Assembly: GCA_964453435.1 (NCBI GenBank)
Contig: CAYVQZ010000003.1
Coordinates: 100,913 to 164,912 of the forward strand
Source of the DNA: CAYVQZ01 sp964453435
GTDB taxonomy: Bacteria; Abyssobacteria; SURF-5
Direction of reading: 5' to 3'
DNA length: 64,000 bases
The translations under genes and the position numbers were made by a program. Under the pieces are notes generated by a model. That model saw nothing but the letters and a program-made list of their open reading frames with translations, had not been told where the DNA came from and ran no database searches. Shown here in pieces: positions 40,482-49,445 of this stretch; positions within the stretch are counted from its first letter, which is position 1, and every line of letters starts with the position of its first letter.

Positions 40482-42764
40482 TTGCAGAATCGCTTTTTCC
40501 GTTTCTTCGGATGGTGCAGTGTATTGCTTTGTGGGCTCTTGTGCCACCCTTCTTCCGGTTTTACCCAAGAAGAAGGGCTCAATGTGGTTGCCGTCCAGAT
40601 CGAGGGCAACCAGATAGTCAGCACACAACTGATACGAGCACAACTCCGGCTCCGCGAAGGAAAGCCGTTTTCCCGTTCCGACATTCAAAAAGACATTTCC
40701 CGTTTGTTTTCCCTGGGATTTTTCTCCGACATCAAAGCGGACGTTTCTCCTGAGGATGAAGGGGTTCGTGTGACCTATATTTTGACCGAGAGAAAGCTCG
40801 TCAGAGAGGTGCTGGTTCTCGGGAACAAGAAAATCAAGGACGAGGACATACGCGCCGCCATATCTATCCGGAAAGGCGACACGTACCTTCCGAAATCCAT
40901 AGAGCGGGACATCGCCGCGATCCGCGAATTATACCGGCGAAAAGGGTATTCGGAGGCCTCGGTGAACGCCAGCTACCGCGAGATCAGCCCAACCGAAGTC
41001 GAAATCGTCTTTGAGATTACCGAAGGTCAACGAGCGAGGGTGCGCGAGATACTGGTCGAAAACAACCAGGCCCTGAGCGACGAGGCTATCCGCAAGAGCA
41101 TGCGGCTGAAGGCTCGATTCTTGTGGTTCGGCAGCCTGTTCGACGCGGACATTTTCCGGATAGACCTCGAAAGGATAAAGGGCCTGTACGCCGACAACGG
41201 ATATATTGATGCGAACGTGACCGACGCCAAAATAGAATTTTTCGACGAGGGCAAACGTGTGCGCCTTCGAATCGATATTGAAGAAGGCGAGCAGTATTTC
41301 ATTGATACGATAGCGTTGGAGGGAAACTCCATTTTTGACAATGACCAACTGTTGGACCTCGTGAAGGCCACGCCGGGCAGTTACTACAATCGAACCCAGG
41401 TTGATCAGGATGCCGTGGAACTTCAGAACTTCTATTCCGACCAGGGATATATACTCGCCAATGTCAGGCCGCGCACCGGGATTGACCGTGAAAAGAGGGA
41501 AATCCGCCTCACATACCAGATAAGCGAGCGCGACCTCATCTACATGGGGAAAATTGATATCACGGGAAACGTGAAAACAAAGGATTCGGTGATCCGCCGC
41601 GAGTTGACCGTGGTCCCGGGGATGCGGTTCGATGGCAGCAGCATCAGGCGAAGCAGACAAAAGCTGCTCAACACCCAGTTTTTCAAAGACGTATATGTTG
41701 ACACCCAGCCGACCGACGACCCCAAATATCGGAACCTGATCTTCGATGTGGAAGAGCAAAAGACGGGAACGTTTAACTTCGGCGCCGGATACAGTTCGAA
41801 CGACGCCCTCATCGGGCAAATCCAGATAACACAAAATAATTTCGACCTTTTCAACTTTCCTACGTTCACGGGGGCGGGCCAGAAATTTAATCTGGCGCTC
41901 CGGCCGGGAACGGTTCTGAGCGAGTATCGACTGAGCATTACGGAGCCGTATTTCCTCGGGAATCCGTTTGCAGCCGGCTTCGATCTGTATCTGATCGACC
42001 GTGAGTATACCGAGTATGACCAGGAGACCTTCGGTTCGGGGATCAGGGTCGGCAAGCGAGTCACCGATTTCAGCACGCTTGGTCTCGGCTATACCTTCGC
42101 GACGTACGATATTTCGGACGTGGACGATGACGCCCCTGAGACAATAAAAGAGGAGGAGGGAAGCCGGACGAAAAGCGGAATGACGTTGAGTTTCACAAAC
42201 GATACCCGTGACAGCTACCTCAACCCGACGACGGGACACCGATACACAACCGGCCTGGAATTGGCTGGAGGACCCTTTGGAGCAGAGACGGACATCGTGA
42301 AATTGGTGGGTGAGGCTCGATGGTACCGTCCGTTGCCCAAAAAACTTGTTCTCATGACGCGGCTCGAAGGCGGAATCGTTGAGGACTATGGTGACAGCAA
42401 TTTCGTTCCGTTATTCGACCGGTTTTTCGCCGGTGGCGCGAATTCGGTCCGCGGATACGAGTACCGGGAGGTAGGACCGCGCGTGGACGGCGACCCGATC
42501 GGCGGAAAAACACGGCTGGAGGGAACACTTGAGCTTTCCTATCCCATAGTCGAAATAATCAGCGGACATGCGTTCTTCGATTTCGGGCAAGTGTGGGAAG
42601 AGATAAGCGATTTCGGGCAGTCCAAAATCAACACATCGGTCGGTCTGGGAATTGGCTTGCGAACGCCGGTCGGCCCGTTGCGGCTCGATTACGGATTCCC
42701 GCTCAACCCGGATGACGACCAAGGGAACGGACGCCTCCACTTTACGACAGGGATAAGCTTCTAG
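40482..42764 (+). CDS. bamA: Outer membrane protein assembly factor BamA
   Basis: 760-residue Omp85 protein that inserts beta-barrel proteins into the outer membrane. A signal peptide (RFFRFFGWCSVLLCGLLCH) starts at TTG 40482, with AAAGG nine bases upstream; there is no better ATG. Five POTRA domains follow to about residue 405, then a 16-strand barrel beginning GTFNFGAGYSSNDALIGQIQ, with the conserved loop VRGYEYREVGPR and a C-terminal beta signal ending in Phe (GRLHFTTGISF). It lies between clpC and the ompH/lpx operon, the usual context of bamA. Confidence 0.95.
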   Translation: MQNRFFRFFGWCSVLLCGLLCHPSSGFTQEEGLNVVAVQIEGNQIVSTQLIRAQLRLREGKPFSRSDIQKDISRLFSLGFFSDIKADVSPEDEGVRVTYILTERKLVREVLVLGNKKIKDEDIRAAISIRKGDTYLPKSIERDIAAIRELYRRKGYSEASVNASYREISPTEVEIVFEITEGQRARVREILVENNQALSDEAIRKSMRLKARFLWFGSLFDADIFRIDLERIKGLYADNGYIDANVTDAKIEFFDEGKRVRLRIDIEEGEQYFIDTIALEGNSIFDNDQLLDLVKATPGSYYNRTQVDQDAVELQNFYSDQGYILANVRPRTGIDREKREIRLTYQISERDLIYMGKIDITGNVKTKDSVIRRELTVVPGMRFDGSSIRRSRQKLLNTQFFKDVYVDTQPTDDPKYRNLIFDVEEQKTGTFNFGAGYSSNDALIGQIQITQNNFDLFNFPTFTGAGQKFNLALRPGTVLSEYRLSITEPYFLGNPFAAGFDLYLIDREYTEYDQETFGSGIRVGKRVTDFSTLGLGYTFATYDISDVDDDAPETIKEEEGSRTKSGMTLSFTNDTRDSYLNPTTGHRYTTGLELAGGPFGAETDIVKLVGEARWYRPLPKKLVLMTRLEGGIVEDYGDSNFVPLFDRFFAGGANSVRGYEYREVGPRVDGDPIGGKTRLEGTLELSYPIVEIISGHAFFDFGQVWEEISDFGQSKINTSVGLGIGLRTPVGPLRLDYGFPLNPDDDQGNGRLHFTTGISF

Positions 42765-42775
42765 TTGGTCTGTGC

Positions 42776-42804
42776 TTGCAAATAATCTGAGGTCTTGCTA
42801 TAAT
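42776..42804 (+). promoter_or_regulatory. Promoter of the ompH-lpx operon
   Basis: TTGCAA (42776-42781), 17-nt spacer ending CTTGC, TATAAT (42799-42804), about 85 nt upstream of the first ompH. Confidence 0.72.
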
Positions 42805-42889
42805 GAGAGTCGACAAATTGAATTACCCCTTTGTCCTGCCTTTTAACCAAGCGCGTTGATTCGAAAAAGCGCATAAGCCCGTTCGACCT

Positions 42890-43444
42890 GTGCGTCATTT
42901 CGCTTTATATCGCAGAGTTGCTCTGATCAGTATTCTGGGAAGCATTCTTTCGTTCTGTCCGGTTGGGAATGCGGCGGCGGAAAGCGAGAAGCCCACCGTT
43001 GAAACCAGGCTGGGAGTAGCCGATGTGGACAGAATCCTTCACAGCTATTGGCGAACGGCACAAACGAGAGAGGAACTGGAACGATATAGAAGGAGCCAGG
43101 CTTTCCGTGAAAAGCAATTGGAGATAAGCGAACTCGAGCGAGAAGTCTCCAGCCAGAGGTTCTGGTTTCTGAAACGACAGGGAGTCACCGAAGAAATTCA
43201 GGAGAAACGCCGGGAACTCGAGCTTTTGGCGGAAAAGGAAAAGGAGCGCTCACGGGAAAGGGAAAAAGAGGCTATCGAGGAAATTCGAATGGATATTGAA
43301 AATGCTGCGGGCTCGATGGGCCGCGAGCTCGAGCTGACGGCCATCTTTGACAGCAACACCCCCTATATCATCTTTGTCGACAGGTATGGAACCGGCATTA
43401 GCGACGTGACCAACGCGGTAATCAACAGCCTCAATGCGAGATAA
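42890..43444 (+). CDS. OmpH/Skp-family periplasmic chaperone 1
   Basis: 184 residues. A signal peptide (ALISILGSILSFCPVGNA) is followed by a Skp-like core: RLGVADVDRILHSYWRTA and a long charged coiled coil (about 60-140). The end resembles OmpH (IIFVDRYGTGISDVTNAVIN). It begins with GTG at 42890. The coiled coil is very rich in Glu/Arg. The second copy follows 48 nt later. Confidence 0.82.
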   Translation: MRHFALYRRVALISILGSILSFCPVGNAAAESEKPTVETRLGVADVDRILHSYWRTAQTREELERYRRSQAFREKQLEISELEREVSSQRFWFLKRQGVTEEIQEKRRELELLAEKEKERSREREKEAIEEIRMDIENAAGSMGRELELTAIFDSNTPYIIFVDRYGTGISDVTNAVINSLNAR

Positions 43445-43492
43445 AAATGCGCCGCTGTAGTCCGCCTTCGCGATAACAACATGGAGGTTACG

Positions 43493-44047
43493 ATGCTCAC
43501 CAAACGAATGCGCGCTCATTACTCAATAGTACCGATGTTCATTGTGGCAACTGCATTTTTGCTGCTCGGATTTTCCGCGCCTCCGACTGAAGCCGCAGAA
43601 CTGCTGAAAGTTGGATACCTGGACCTCGACCGGGTGGTTCAGGCTGTTGCCAAGCAAACCCCGGAGTACGAGGAACTCAGCAACGAGCTTGAAAAGAGGC
43701 AGGCGGAAATCGAGCGAAGAACGGCGGAAATCGACAAGCTGCGGGAGGACCTGAAGGCGAATCGGGTAATCTGGTCTGAAGCAAAGAGCAAGGAACAAGA
43801 GAAATTGATCCAGGACCAGGTTGACGACCTCCGGGTTTTTCGTGAAGGCGCCCAGCGGTACCGCGACGTCGAGGAGAACAAGATTCTTCGCCGGCTGCTG
43901 CCGGAGATCGCAAAGACAGTCAAGGAAGTGGGCGAACGCGACGGGTACAGCATGATATTCGAAAGACGAATCTTGCTTTACGGCTCGCCAAATTTCGACC
44001 TGACCGATATCATTATTAAGGAAATGAGTGAACGAGGGGAATTTTAG
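43493..44047 (+). CDS. OmpH/Skp-family periplasmic chaperone 2
   Basis: 184 residues from ATG 43493, five bases after GGAGG; an ATG at 43481 overlaps that ribosome-binding site. Signal peptide (MFIVATAFLLLGFSAPPTEA), then the OmpH core LKVGYLDLDRVVQAVAKQTP and a coiled coil of about 75 residues, ending with IFERRILLYGSPNFDLTDII. Skp holds unfolded outer-membrane proteins on the way to BamA. It precedes lpxD by 21 nt, as skp does in many Gram-negatives. Confidence 0.9.
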   Translation: MLTKRMRAHYSIVPMFIVATAFLLLGFSAPPTEAAELLKVGYLDLDRVVQAVAKQTPEYEELSNELEKRQAEIERRTAEIDKLREDLKANRVIWSEAKSKEQEKLIQDQVDDLRVFREGAQRYRDVEENKILRRLLPEIAKTVKEVGERDGYSMIFERRILLYGSPNFDLTDIIIKEMSERGEF

Positions 44048-44068
44048 CTTTCCCCGTGAGTTACTCCG

Positions 44069-45109
44069 ATGTATAAGAGTCTTGGAGAAATCGCAAAGCT
44101 GGTGAATGGAACGGTCGAAGGCGACCAAGACACGATTATCACCGGCGTCGCCGGCATCAAGGAAGCAGGACCCGGCGATATTACGTTTGTGGCCAAGCCA
44201 AAATATCTCCCGCTCCTCGCCACAACGGCCGCCTCTGCGGTAATCGTGGGGTTCGACGCTCCCGCCTCCGAGAAAAACCTCGTGCGGACCGAGCATCCAT
44301 ACCTTGCGTTCACGGAAGTGCTCAAGATGTTTGCCGTCGAATTGCCGGTTTCGAGAAAGATCCATCCTTCTGCGACCGTTGGCGAAGACGTGCGCCTCGG
44401 TACGGACGTGGCCCTGTATCCGGGGGTTGTGCTGGAAGACGGTTGTACGATCGGCGAACGTTCGGTCTTATATTCCGGTGTTTGCGTGGGGCGCGATTCC
44501 GAGATCGGGCCGGACTGCACAATATATCCGCGTGTGGTGATCGCTGACGATGTCCGCATCGGCTCAAGAGTCATCATTCACATTGGCGCAGTCATTGGGA
44601 GCGGAAAACATTGCGGGCTCACCCAGGGAATGGATGGCCCGAAACCCGCCTTCAATGCGGTGGTCGAGGATGATTGCGAAATTGGCGCCAATGTGACTGT
44701 CTCCGGGTCATCCTCACGCACAACGACAATCGGCGCCGGAACGAAAATTGACAACTTGGTGCATGTGGGACCGGGCGCCCAAATAGGCAGCAACTCCCTA
44801 TTGGTTTCCCACGTGAGCGTTGGCAGCGACTGCGTCATCGGAAGCGGTGTAACGCTTGCGGGACAGGCCAGTGTGCTCGACGGAGTCAAAGTCGGAGACG
44901 GCACAATCGTTGCCGCCCGCGCGGGACTGACAGAAGATGTGGGCGCAAACCGGCTTGTCTCCGGCTTCCCGGCCACGAGCCACGAAAAATGGCTCCGCAT
45001 CTATGCCAGCATGAGTCGGCTTCCGTCGCTGGCAAAAGAAATCCGGGACCTCAAACAACAATTACAAAGTACAGACAGAGCAAAAAATGCAGAAACAAAA
45101 AACGATTAA
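44069..45109 (+). CDS. lpxD: UDP-3-O-acylglucosamine N-acyltransferase
   Basis: Third step of lipid A synthesis: N-acylation of UDP-3-O-acyl-glucosamine. 346 residues: N-terminal uridine-binding domain (YKSLGEIAKLVNGTVEGDQD to about 100), then hexapeptide beta-helix (IHPSATVGEDVRLGTDVALY onward), with the catalytic His region DNLVHVGPGAQIG and the C-terminal helix ELKQQLQ-like (EIRDLKQQLQ). Normal length. Its end overlaps lpxC by 23 nt. Confidence 0.95.
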   Translation: MYKSLGEIAKLVNGTVEGDQDTIITGVAGIKEAGPGDITFVAKPKYLPLLATTAASAVIVGFDAPASEKNLVRTEHPYLAFTEVLKMFAVELPVSRKIHPSATVGEDVRLGTDVALYPGVVLEDGCTIGERSVLYSGVCVGRDSEIGPDCTIYPRVVIADDVRIGSRVIIHIGAVIGSGKHCGLTQGMDGPKPAFNAVVEDDCEIGANVTVSGSSSRTTTIGAGTKIDNLVHVGPGAQIGSNSLLVSHVSVGSDCVIGSGVTLAGQASVLDGVKVGDGTIVAARAGLTEDVGANRLVSGFPATSHEKWLRIYASMSRLPSLAKEIRDLKQQLQSTDRAKNAETKND

Positions 45110-46388
45110 AACGGCCGTTTCGTTCTCGGGCATCGGCCTTCATACCGGAGATCAGACGACTATCACCTTCAAGCCCGCCCCACCGGACACAGGAGTCGTT
45201 TTCATCAGGACGGACCTGCCCAACCGTCCCGAGATACGGGCAGACGTGTCCCACGTGACGGATGTGGCGAGAGGAACTACCATCGGTTTGGACGGCGTGA
45301 AGGTGCTTACCGTCGAGCATGTGCTCGCCGCGTTCGCGGGACTGGGTATAGACAATATTTTTGCCGAGGTCGATGCCAGCGAAGCCCCGGTAGGCGACGG
45401 GAGCGCTGCTCCTTTTGTCAAGGCGCTCATGGAAGCCGGACTGGCGGCGCAGGAAAGTCCGAGACGGGAACTCAAGATCAAACAGCCGATTTCTTACACA
45501 GACGGCGACATAACACTGCTGGCGGCCCCGGCTGACCGTCTCACCTTGACCTATATAATCGAGTATGGCCACCCGGCGCTCGGCGCCCAGTATCGGTCTT
45601 TTGTTATCGAGCCCGGCGTATTTGCGGAGGATATTGCGCCTGCCAGAACTTTTTGCTTCCTGCGCGATGTGGAAAAGCTCAAAGCTCTGGGACTCATCAA
45701 GGGAGGCAGCCTGGAGAACGCCGTGGTCATCGGCGATGATGAAATTCTCAACGAGAAGCTTCGCTTCGATGACGAGTTTGTTCGACATAAGGTGCTCGAC
45801 CTTCTCGGCGACCTTGTGTTGCTGGATTGCCCGCTGGTGGGCCATATTATCGCCATGCGAGCCGGCCATGCCGCACATGTGGATTTTATCAAGAAAATTC
45901 GAGCCGAAACCAAATCCGAGCAAAGGCCAAGGGCTGCCGGCTCAGGGAAAGGATCGGCCGGCGAGGAGACACTTGACGTTAGTCAGATACGCGCGATATT
46001 GCCTCATCGGTATCCTTTCCTTTTCGTCGACCGTATCACCATCCTGAACGAGAGAGAAGCCCAAGGCATCAAGAACGTATCCATATCGGAACCATATTTT
46101 CAGGGACATATTCCCGGCTATCCGATCATGCCGGGCGTCCTTATTATCGAGGCTATTGGACAGGTGGGGGCAGTGTTGCTGCTCCGAAAGATGAATAACG
46201 CGGGAGAACTGCCCTATTTGGTGGGGGTGGAGAAAGCGAAATTCCGAAAAGCCGTGCACCCCGGCGACCAGATGGAGATAAAGGTGAAGGCGCTGAATTT
46301 CCATAAGAAGTATGGAAAGCTGCGGGGTGAAGTCCGGGTCGACGGGAAGCTTGCCACCGAAGCCGAGATAATATTCGGCATGCCCTGA
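45087..46388 (+). CDS. lpxC/fabZ: Bifunctional LpxC-FabZ: UDP-3-O-acyl-GlcNAc deacetylase and hydroxyacyl-ACP dehydratase
   Basis: 433 residues in two enzymes. Residues 1-280 are LpxC, the committing zinc deacetylase of lipid A synthesis: TVEHVLAAFAGLGIDN carries a zinc His and ALGLIKGGSLENAV the substrate region, while HAAHVDFIKKI contains another catalytic His. A linker (AETKSEQRPRAAGSGKGSAG) leads to FabZ at about 290-433: ILPHRYPFLFVDRI with catalytic His, and GHIPGYPIMPGVLIIEAIGQ with catalytic Glu. Such fusions are known mainly from Bacteroidetes and some other diderms; one polypeptide both makes and uses products at the fatty acid/lipid A branch point. No separate fabZ is present in the window. 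Confidence 0.95.
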   Translation: MQKQKTIKTAVSFSGIGLHTGDQTTITFKPAPPDTGVVFIRTDLPNRPEIRADVSHVTDVARGTTIGLDGVKVLTVEHVLAAFAGLGIDNIFAEVDASEAPVGDGSAAPFVKALMEAGLAAQESPRRELKIKQPISYTDGDITLLAAPADRLTLTYIIEYGHPALGAQYRSFVIEPGVFAEDIAPARTFCFLRDVEKLKALGLIKGGSLENAVVIGDDEILNEKLRFDDEFVRHKVLDLLGDLVLLDCPLVGHIIAMRAGHAAHVDFIKKIRAETKSEQRPRAAGSGKGSAGEETLDVSQIRAILPHRYPFLFVDRITILNEREAQGIKNVSISEPYFQGHIPGYPIMPGVLIIEAIGQVGAVLLLRKMNNAGELPYLVGVEKAKFRKAVHPGDQMEIKVKALNFHKKYGKLRGEVRVDGKLATEAEIIFGMP

Positions 46389-46452
46389 ACAGCCAGCTTT
46401 TATCCCATGACCCTCGGAAAACAGGCCTGCGAATTGGAAGTGTGGATGCGGT

Positions 46453-47259
46453 ATGGAAAAGCAAAATCAAGAGAGCAAAGAGGACCGGCGTGAAATTCAT
46501 CCGACCGCGGTTGTCCATCCGAATGCAGAAGTCGGCTCCCGGGTCGCGATCGGACCGTACTCAATTATCGGCCCTCATGTTGTCATCGGCTCGGGGTGCC
46601 GAATCGGTTCGCACGTGATCATTGACGGACATACAAGACTCGGAGCGAACAATCGGATATTCACGGGCGCGGTTGTGGGCTCACAGACTCAGGACCTGAA
46701 ACACGCCGGCGGGAAGACGCGACTTGTCATCGGCGAGAACAATATCATCAGGGAATACGTAACAATAAACACCTCGACATCGGAGGAAAACGAAACGCGA
46801 ATCGGGAGCAATAATTTGTTAATGGCCTATTCCCACGTCGCTCATGAATGCCGCGTTCACAATGGGGTGATTATGGCAAACACTGCGACGTTGGCGGGCC
46901 ATGTGACGGTTGAGGACAAAGTTGTCCTGGGCGGACTTGCGGCGATACATCAGTTCGTCCGGATCGGAACGATGGCTATAGTGGGCGGCTGTTCCAAAGT
47001 CATCAAGGATGTTTTACCCTATTCAATGGTCGATGGGCACCCGACCACCTGTCACGGGACAAATTCTGTCGGGCTGAAAAGGAACGGGATACCCGAGGAT
47101 GTTCGAGCGAAGGTCAAGCGAGCGATCAAGATAACCTGCCGCTCAAACTTGAATACTTCGCAGGCGCTGGAAAAGCTGCGCGCCGAGTTCGATTCCTGCG
47201 CGGAGATCGACCACCTCATTCATTTTATTGAGACGTCCAGCCGAGGCATTTGCAAGTAA
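46453..47259 (+). CDS. lpxA: UDP-N-acetylglucosamine O-acyltransferase
   Basis: First acylation of UDP-GlcNAc in lipid A synthesis. 268 residues of left-handed beta-helix: IHPTAVVHPNAEVGSRVAIG, VGSQTQDLKHAGGKTRLVIG, MAYSHVAHECRVHNGVIMAN (catalytic His region), then the helical C-terminus. Normal length. A Gfo/Idh oxidoreductase gene follows after 62 nt. Confidence 0.95.
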   Translation: MEKQNQESKEDRREIHPTAVVHPNAEVGSRVAIGPYSIIGPHVVIGSGCRIGSHVIIDGHTRLGANNRIFTGAVVGSQTQDLKHAGGKTRLVIGENNIIREYVTINTSTSEENETRIGSNNLLMAYSHVAHECRVHNGVIMANTATLAGHVTVEDKVVLGGLAAIHQFVRIGTMAIVGGCSKVIKDVLPYSMVDGHPTTCHGTNSVGLKRNGIPEDVRAKVKRAIKITCRSNLNTSQALEKLRAEFDSCAEIDHLIHFIETSSRGICK

Positions 47260-47321
47260 GGGAATCTGCCTCGCCCAGCTTCATTTCAAGGAAAACGCTT
47301 TCCCGAATTTGGTACCTTGCC

Positions 47322-48275
47322 ATGAATAGGTTGAAGGCCGGTGTGATTGGTGTTGGCCACCTTGGCTATCACCATGCGCGCCATCTCGCTTCGATGCCGA
47401 CAGTGGAGCTTGTCGGCGTCGTCGACACGGACCTGCAGCGCTGTCAGAATGTCGCATCGGAGTTTAAGACCATGGCGTTTGCCCGCTACGAGGAACTGGC
47501 GCCGTTCGTGGAAGCAGTAATCATCGCCGTCCCCACGAGCAAACACTACGAGGTGGCCGCTTACTTCCTCGCCAACAAAAAGAGCGTGTTGCTCGAGAAA
47601 CCAATTGCCACAACGTTGGAGGAAGCCGACGAACTGATCAGGTTGAGCGAGGAAAACGAGGTGGTTCTGCAAATCGGCCATCTGGAACGATTCAATGCCG
47701 CCATGGAAACGTTGCGGCGGCGAATCGAACGGCCGCTGTTCATTGAGGCGCACCGGCTCTCCCCGTTCACGCCGAGAGGAACAGACGTAAATGTGGTGAT
47801 GGATTTGATGATACACGATCTCGACATCATATTGAGCCTTCTCGGTTCGCCGGTACGCCAGATAATGGACGCGGTCGGCGTTCCGTTGATATCCGAATCC
47901 GAAGATATTGCAAATACCCGGCTGCTCTTCGAGAACGGGTGCGTTGCGAACATCACGGCGAGCCGGGTGTCGGCGGAGCCGATGCGGAAGATTCGCATAT
48001 TCCAGCCCTACACGTATTTTTCGCTGGACTACGCCGCGCAGGAAATTAAATGTTACCGCCTGGAACATCGAAACTCAGGTTCGACAAAGCCGAGGACGAT
48101 AGTTTTCGATGAAATCAAAGTCGAGAAGGACGAGCCCCTGCGAAACGAACTGAGGGCTTTTACGGAAAGTGTTCGGAGCAACGCGTTGCCGGTCGTAACC
48201 GGGCGCGCCGGCCGGGGAGCGCTGGAGTTGGCCATTCGCATCGTGGAAGTGATACGGAACAGGAACTACGAATGA
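47322..48275 (+). CDS. Gfo/Idh/MocA-family oxidoreductase in the lpx operon
   Basis: 317 residues from ATG 47322; an upstream open frame overlaps lpxA and lacks homology. Rossmann start LKAGVIGVGHLGYHHARHLA, then VLLEKPIATTLEEADELI with the EKP motif, and a C-terminal alpha/beta domain (MDLMIHDLDIILSLLGSP). It overlaps lpxB by ATGA. Position between lpxA and lpxB matches GnnA, which oxidises UDP-GlcNAc at C3 so that GnnB can aminate it to the 2,3-diamino sugar of amide-linked lipid A. No GnnB-type aminotransferase is in the window, so another sugar change is possible. Confidence 0.85.
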   Translation: MNRLKAGVIGVGHLGYHHARHLASMPTVELVGVVDTDLQRCQNVASEFKTMAFARYEELAPFVEAVIIAVPTSKHYEVAAYFLANKKSVLLEKPIATTLEEADELIRLSEENEVVLQIGHLERFNAAMETLRRRIERPLFIEAHRLSPFTPRGTDVNVVMDLMIHDLDIILSLLGSPVRQIMDAVGVPLISESEDIANTRLLFENGCVANITASRVSAEPMRKIRIFQPYTYFSLDYAAQEIKCYRLEHRNSGSTKPRTIVFDEIKVEKDEPLRNELRAFTESVRSNALPVVTGRAGRGALELAIRIVEVIRNRNYE

Positions 48276-49441
48276 ACCGCAAGAAAATGTTTGTCGTGGC
48301 CGGAGAAGCCTCCGGCGACACGCATGCCGCCCGGCTGATTCGCAACGTGAAAGTGCTGGCGCCTGACCTCGACATCGAAGGATTGGGAGGCGAGAAAATG
48401 CGGGAGGCGGGATGCAGCCTCCGGGCCGACCTGGTTTCATCTGCCGTGATGGGATTCAAGGAGGTAATCAGGAATCTTGGCTATTTCCGAAAACTGCTCG
48501 CGCAGACACGCCAGTACCTCCGGACCAATCCTCCGGACGTTCTCCTTCTCGTCGATTATCCGGGGTTCAATTTGCGTCTCGCAGCCACCGCAAAAAAGCT
48601 CGGCATCCCCATCGTTTACTACATCAGTCCGCAGATATGGGCTTGGAGGCGACGACGAATTTACAGGATAGCGCAGATGGTCGACAGGATGATGGTTATT
48701 CTTCCGTTTGAAGAGAATTTGTATAAAGAGGCCAATGTCGACGTGCTCTATGTCGGTCACCCGTTGGTGGACAGCATCTCGGAAACCGAGATGGACGCAG
48801 AGTTCCTGCAAAAACTGAATAATTCCGAAACCACGAGTTTCGTCGGCCTCCTGCCGGGAAGCCGAAAACAGGAAGTCCTTGCGATATTTCCGGCCCTCGT
48901 AAAGACCGCCAGGCTGCTGCAAGAACGGATGCCGAAGACGGGCTTTCTGATACCGTGCAGTTGTGAGGACAATGCGGACCTCGTGAAGCGGATTCTTGAG
49001 AATGAGGGACTGCAGGCGACGGTTACCCTCGGAAAGGTCTATGAGGTCGCGCGCGTTTCTCGATGTTGCATTGTCGGATCGGGTACCGCAACCCTCGAGG
49101 TTGCGTGCTTGGGAACTCCGCTCGTTGTTGTCTACAAGACAGGTCATCTCGCGTGGTTTTTGGGGAAACGGCTGCTCCATGTTCCTCATGTGTCGCTGGT
49201 GAACATTCTGGCGGGCGGCGAGGTGGTTCCCGAAATGCTCCAATATAGAATGCGTCCCGAGTTGCTTGCCGATATCGTGACGGAACTCTGTATTGACAGC
49301 GAGCGAAGACGCAAGATGATTTCTGACCTGGAAGCGGTTCGCCAACGCCTCGGCTCGCCCGGCGCCTCTGCACGGGCCGCCAAAGCGGTGTGGGAACTGC
49401 TCGACCAGAGACATTCGGCAATGGCCGCGCCGGCAACCTGA
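48272..49441 (+). CDS. lpxB: Lipid-A-disaccharide synthase
   Basis: GT19 enzyme joining UDP-2,3-diacylglucosamine and lipid X. 389 residues: FVVAGEASGDTHAARLIRNV at the N-terminus, VLLLVDYPGFNLRLA, YYISPQIWAWRRRRIYRIAQ, and LLPGSRKQEV. Membrane-associated. Starts at ATGA overlap with the oxidoreductase gene; polA begins four bases after its stop. Confidence 0.96.
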   Translation: MNRKKMFVVAGEASGDTHAARLIRNVKVLAPDLDIEGLGGEKMREAGCSLRADLVSSAVMGFKEVIRNLGYFRKLLAQTRQYLRTNPPDVLLLVDYPGFNLRLAATAKKLGIPIVYYISPQIWAWRRRRIYRIAQMVDRMMVILPFEENLYKEANVDVLYVGHPLVDSISETEMDAEFLQKLNNSETTSFVGLLPGSRKQEVLAIFPALVKTARLLQERMPKTGFLIPCSCEDNADLVKRILENEGLQATVTLGKVYEVARVSRCCIVGSGTATLEVACLGTPLVVVYKTGHLAWFLGKRLLHVPHVSLVNILAGGEVVPEMLQYRMRPELLADIVTELCIDSERRRKMISDLEAVRQRLGSPGASARAAKAVWELLDQRHSAMAAPAT

Positions 49442-49445
49442 AACA

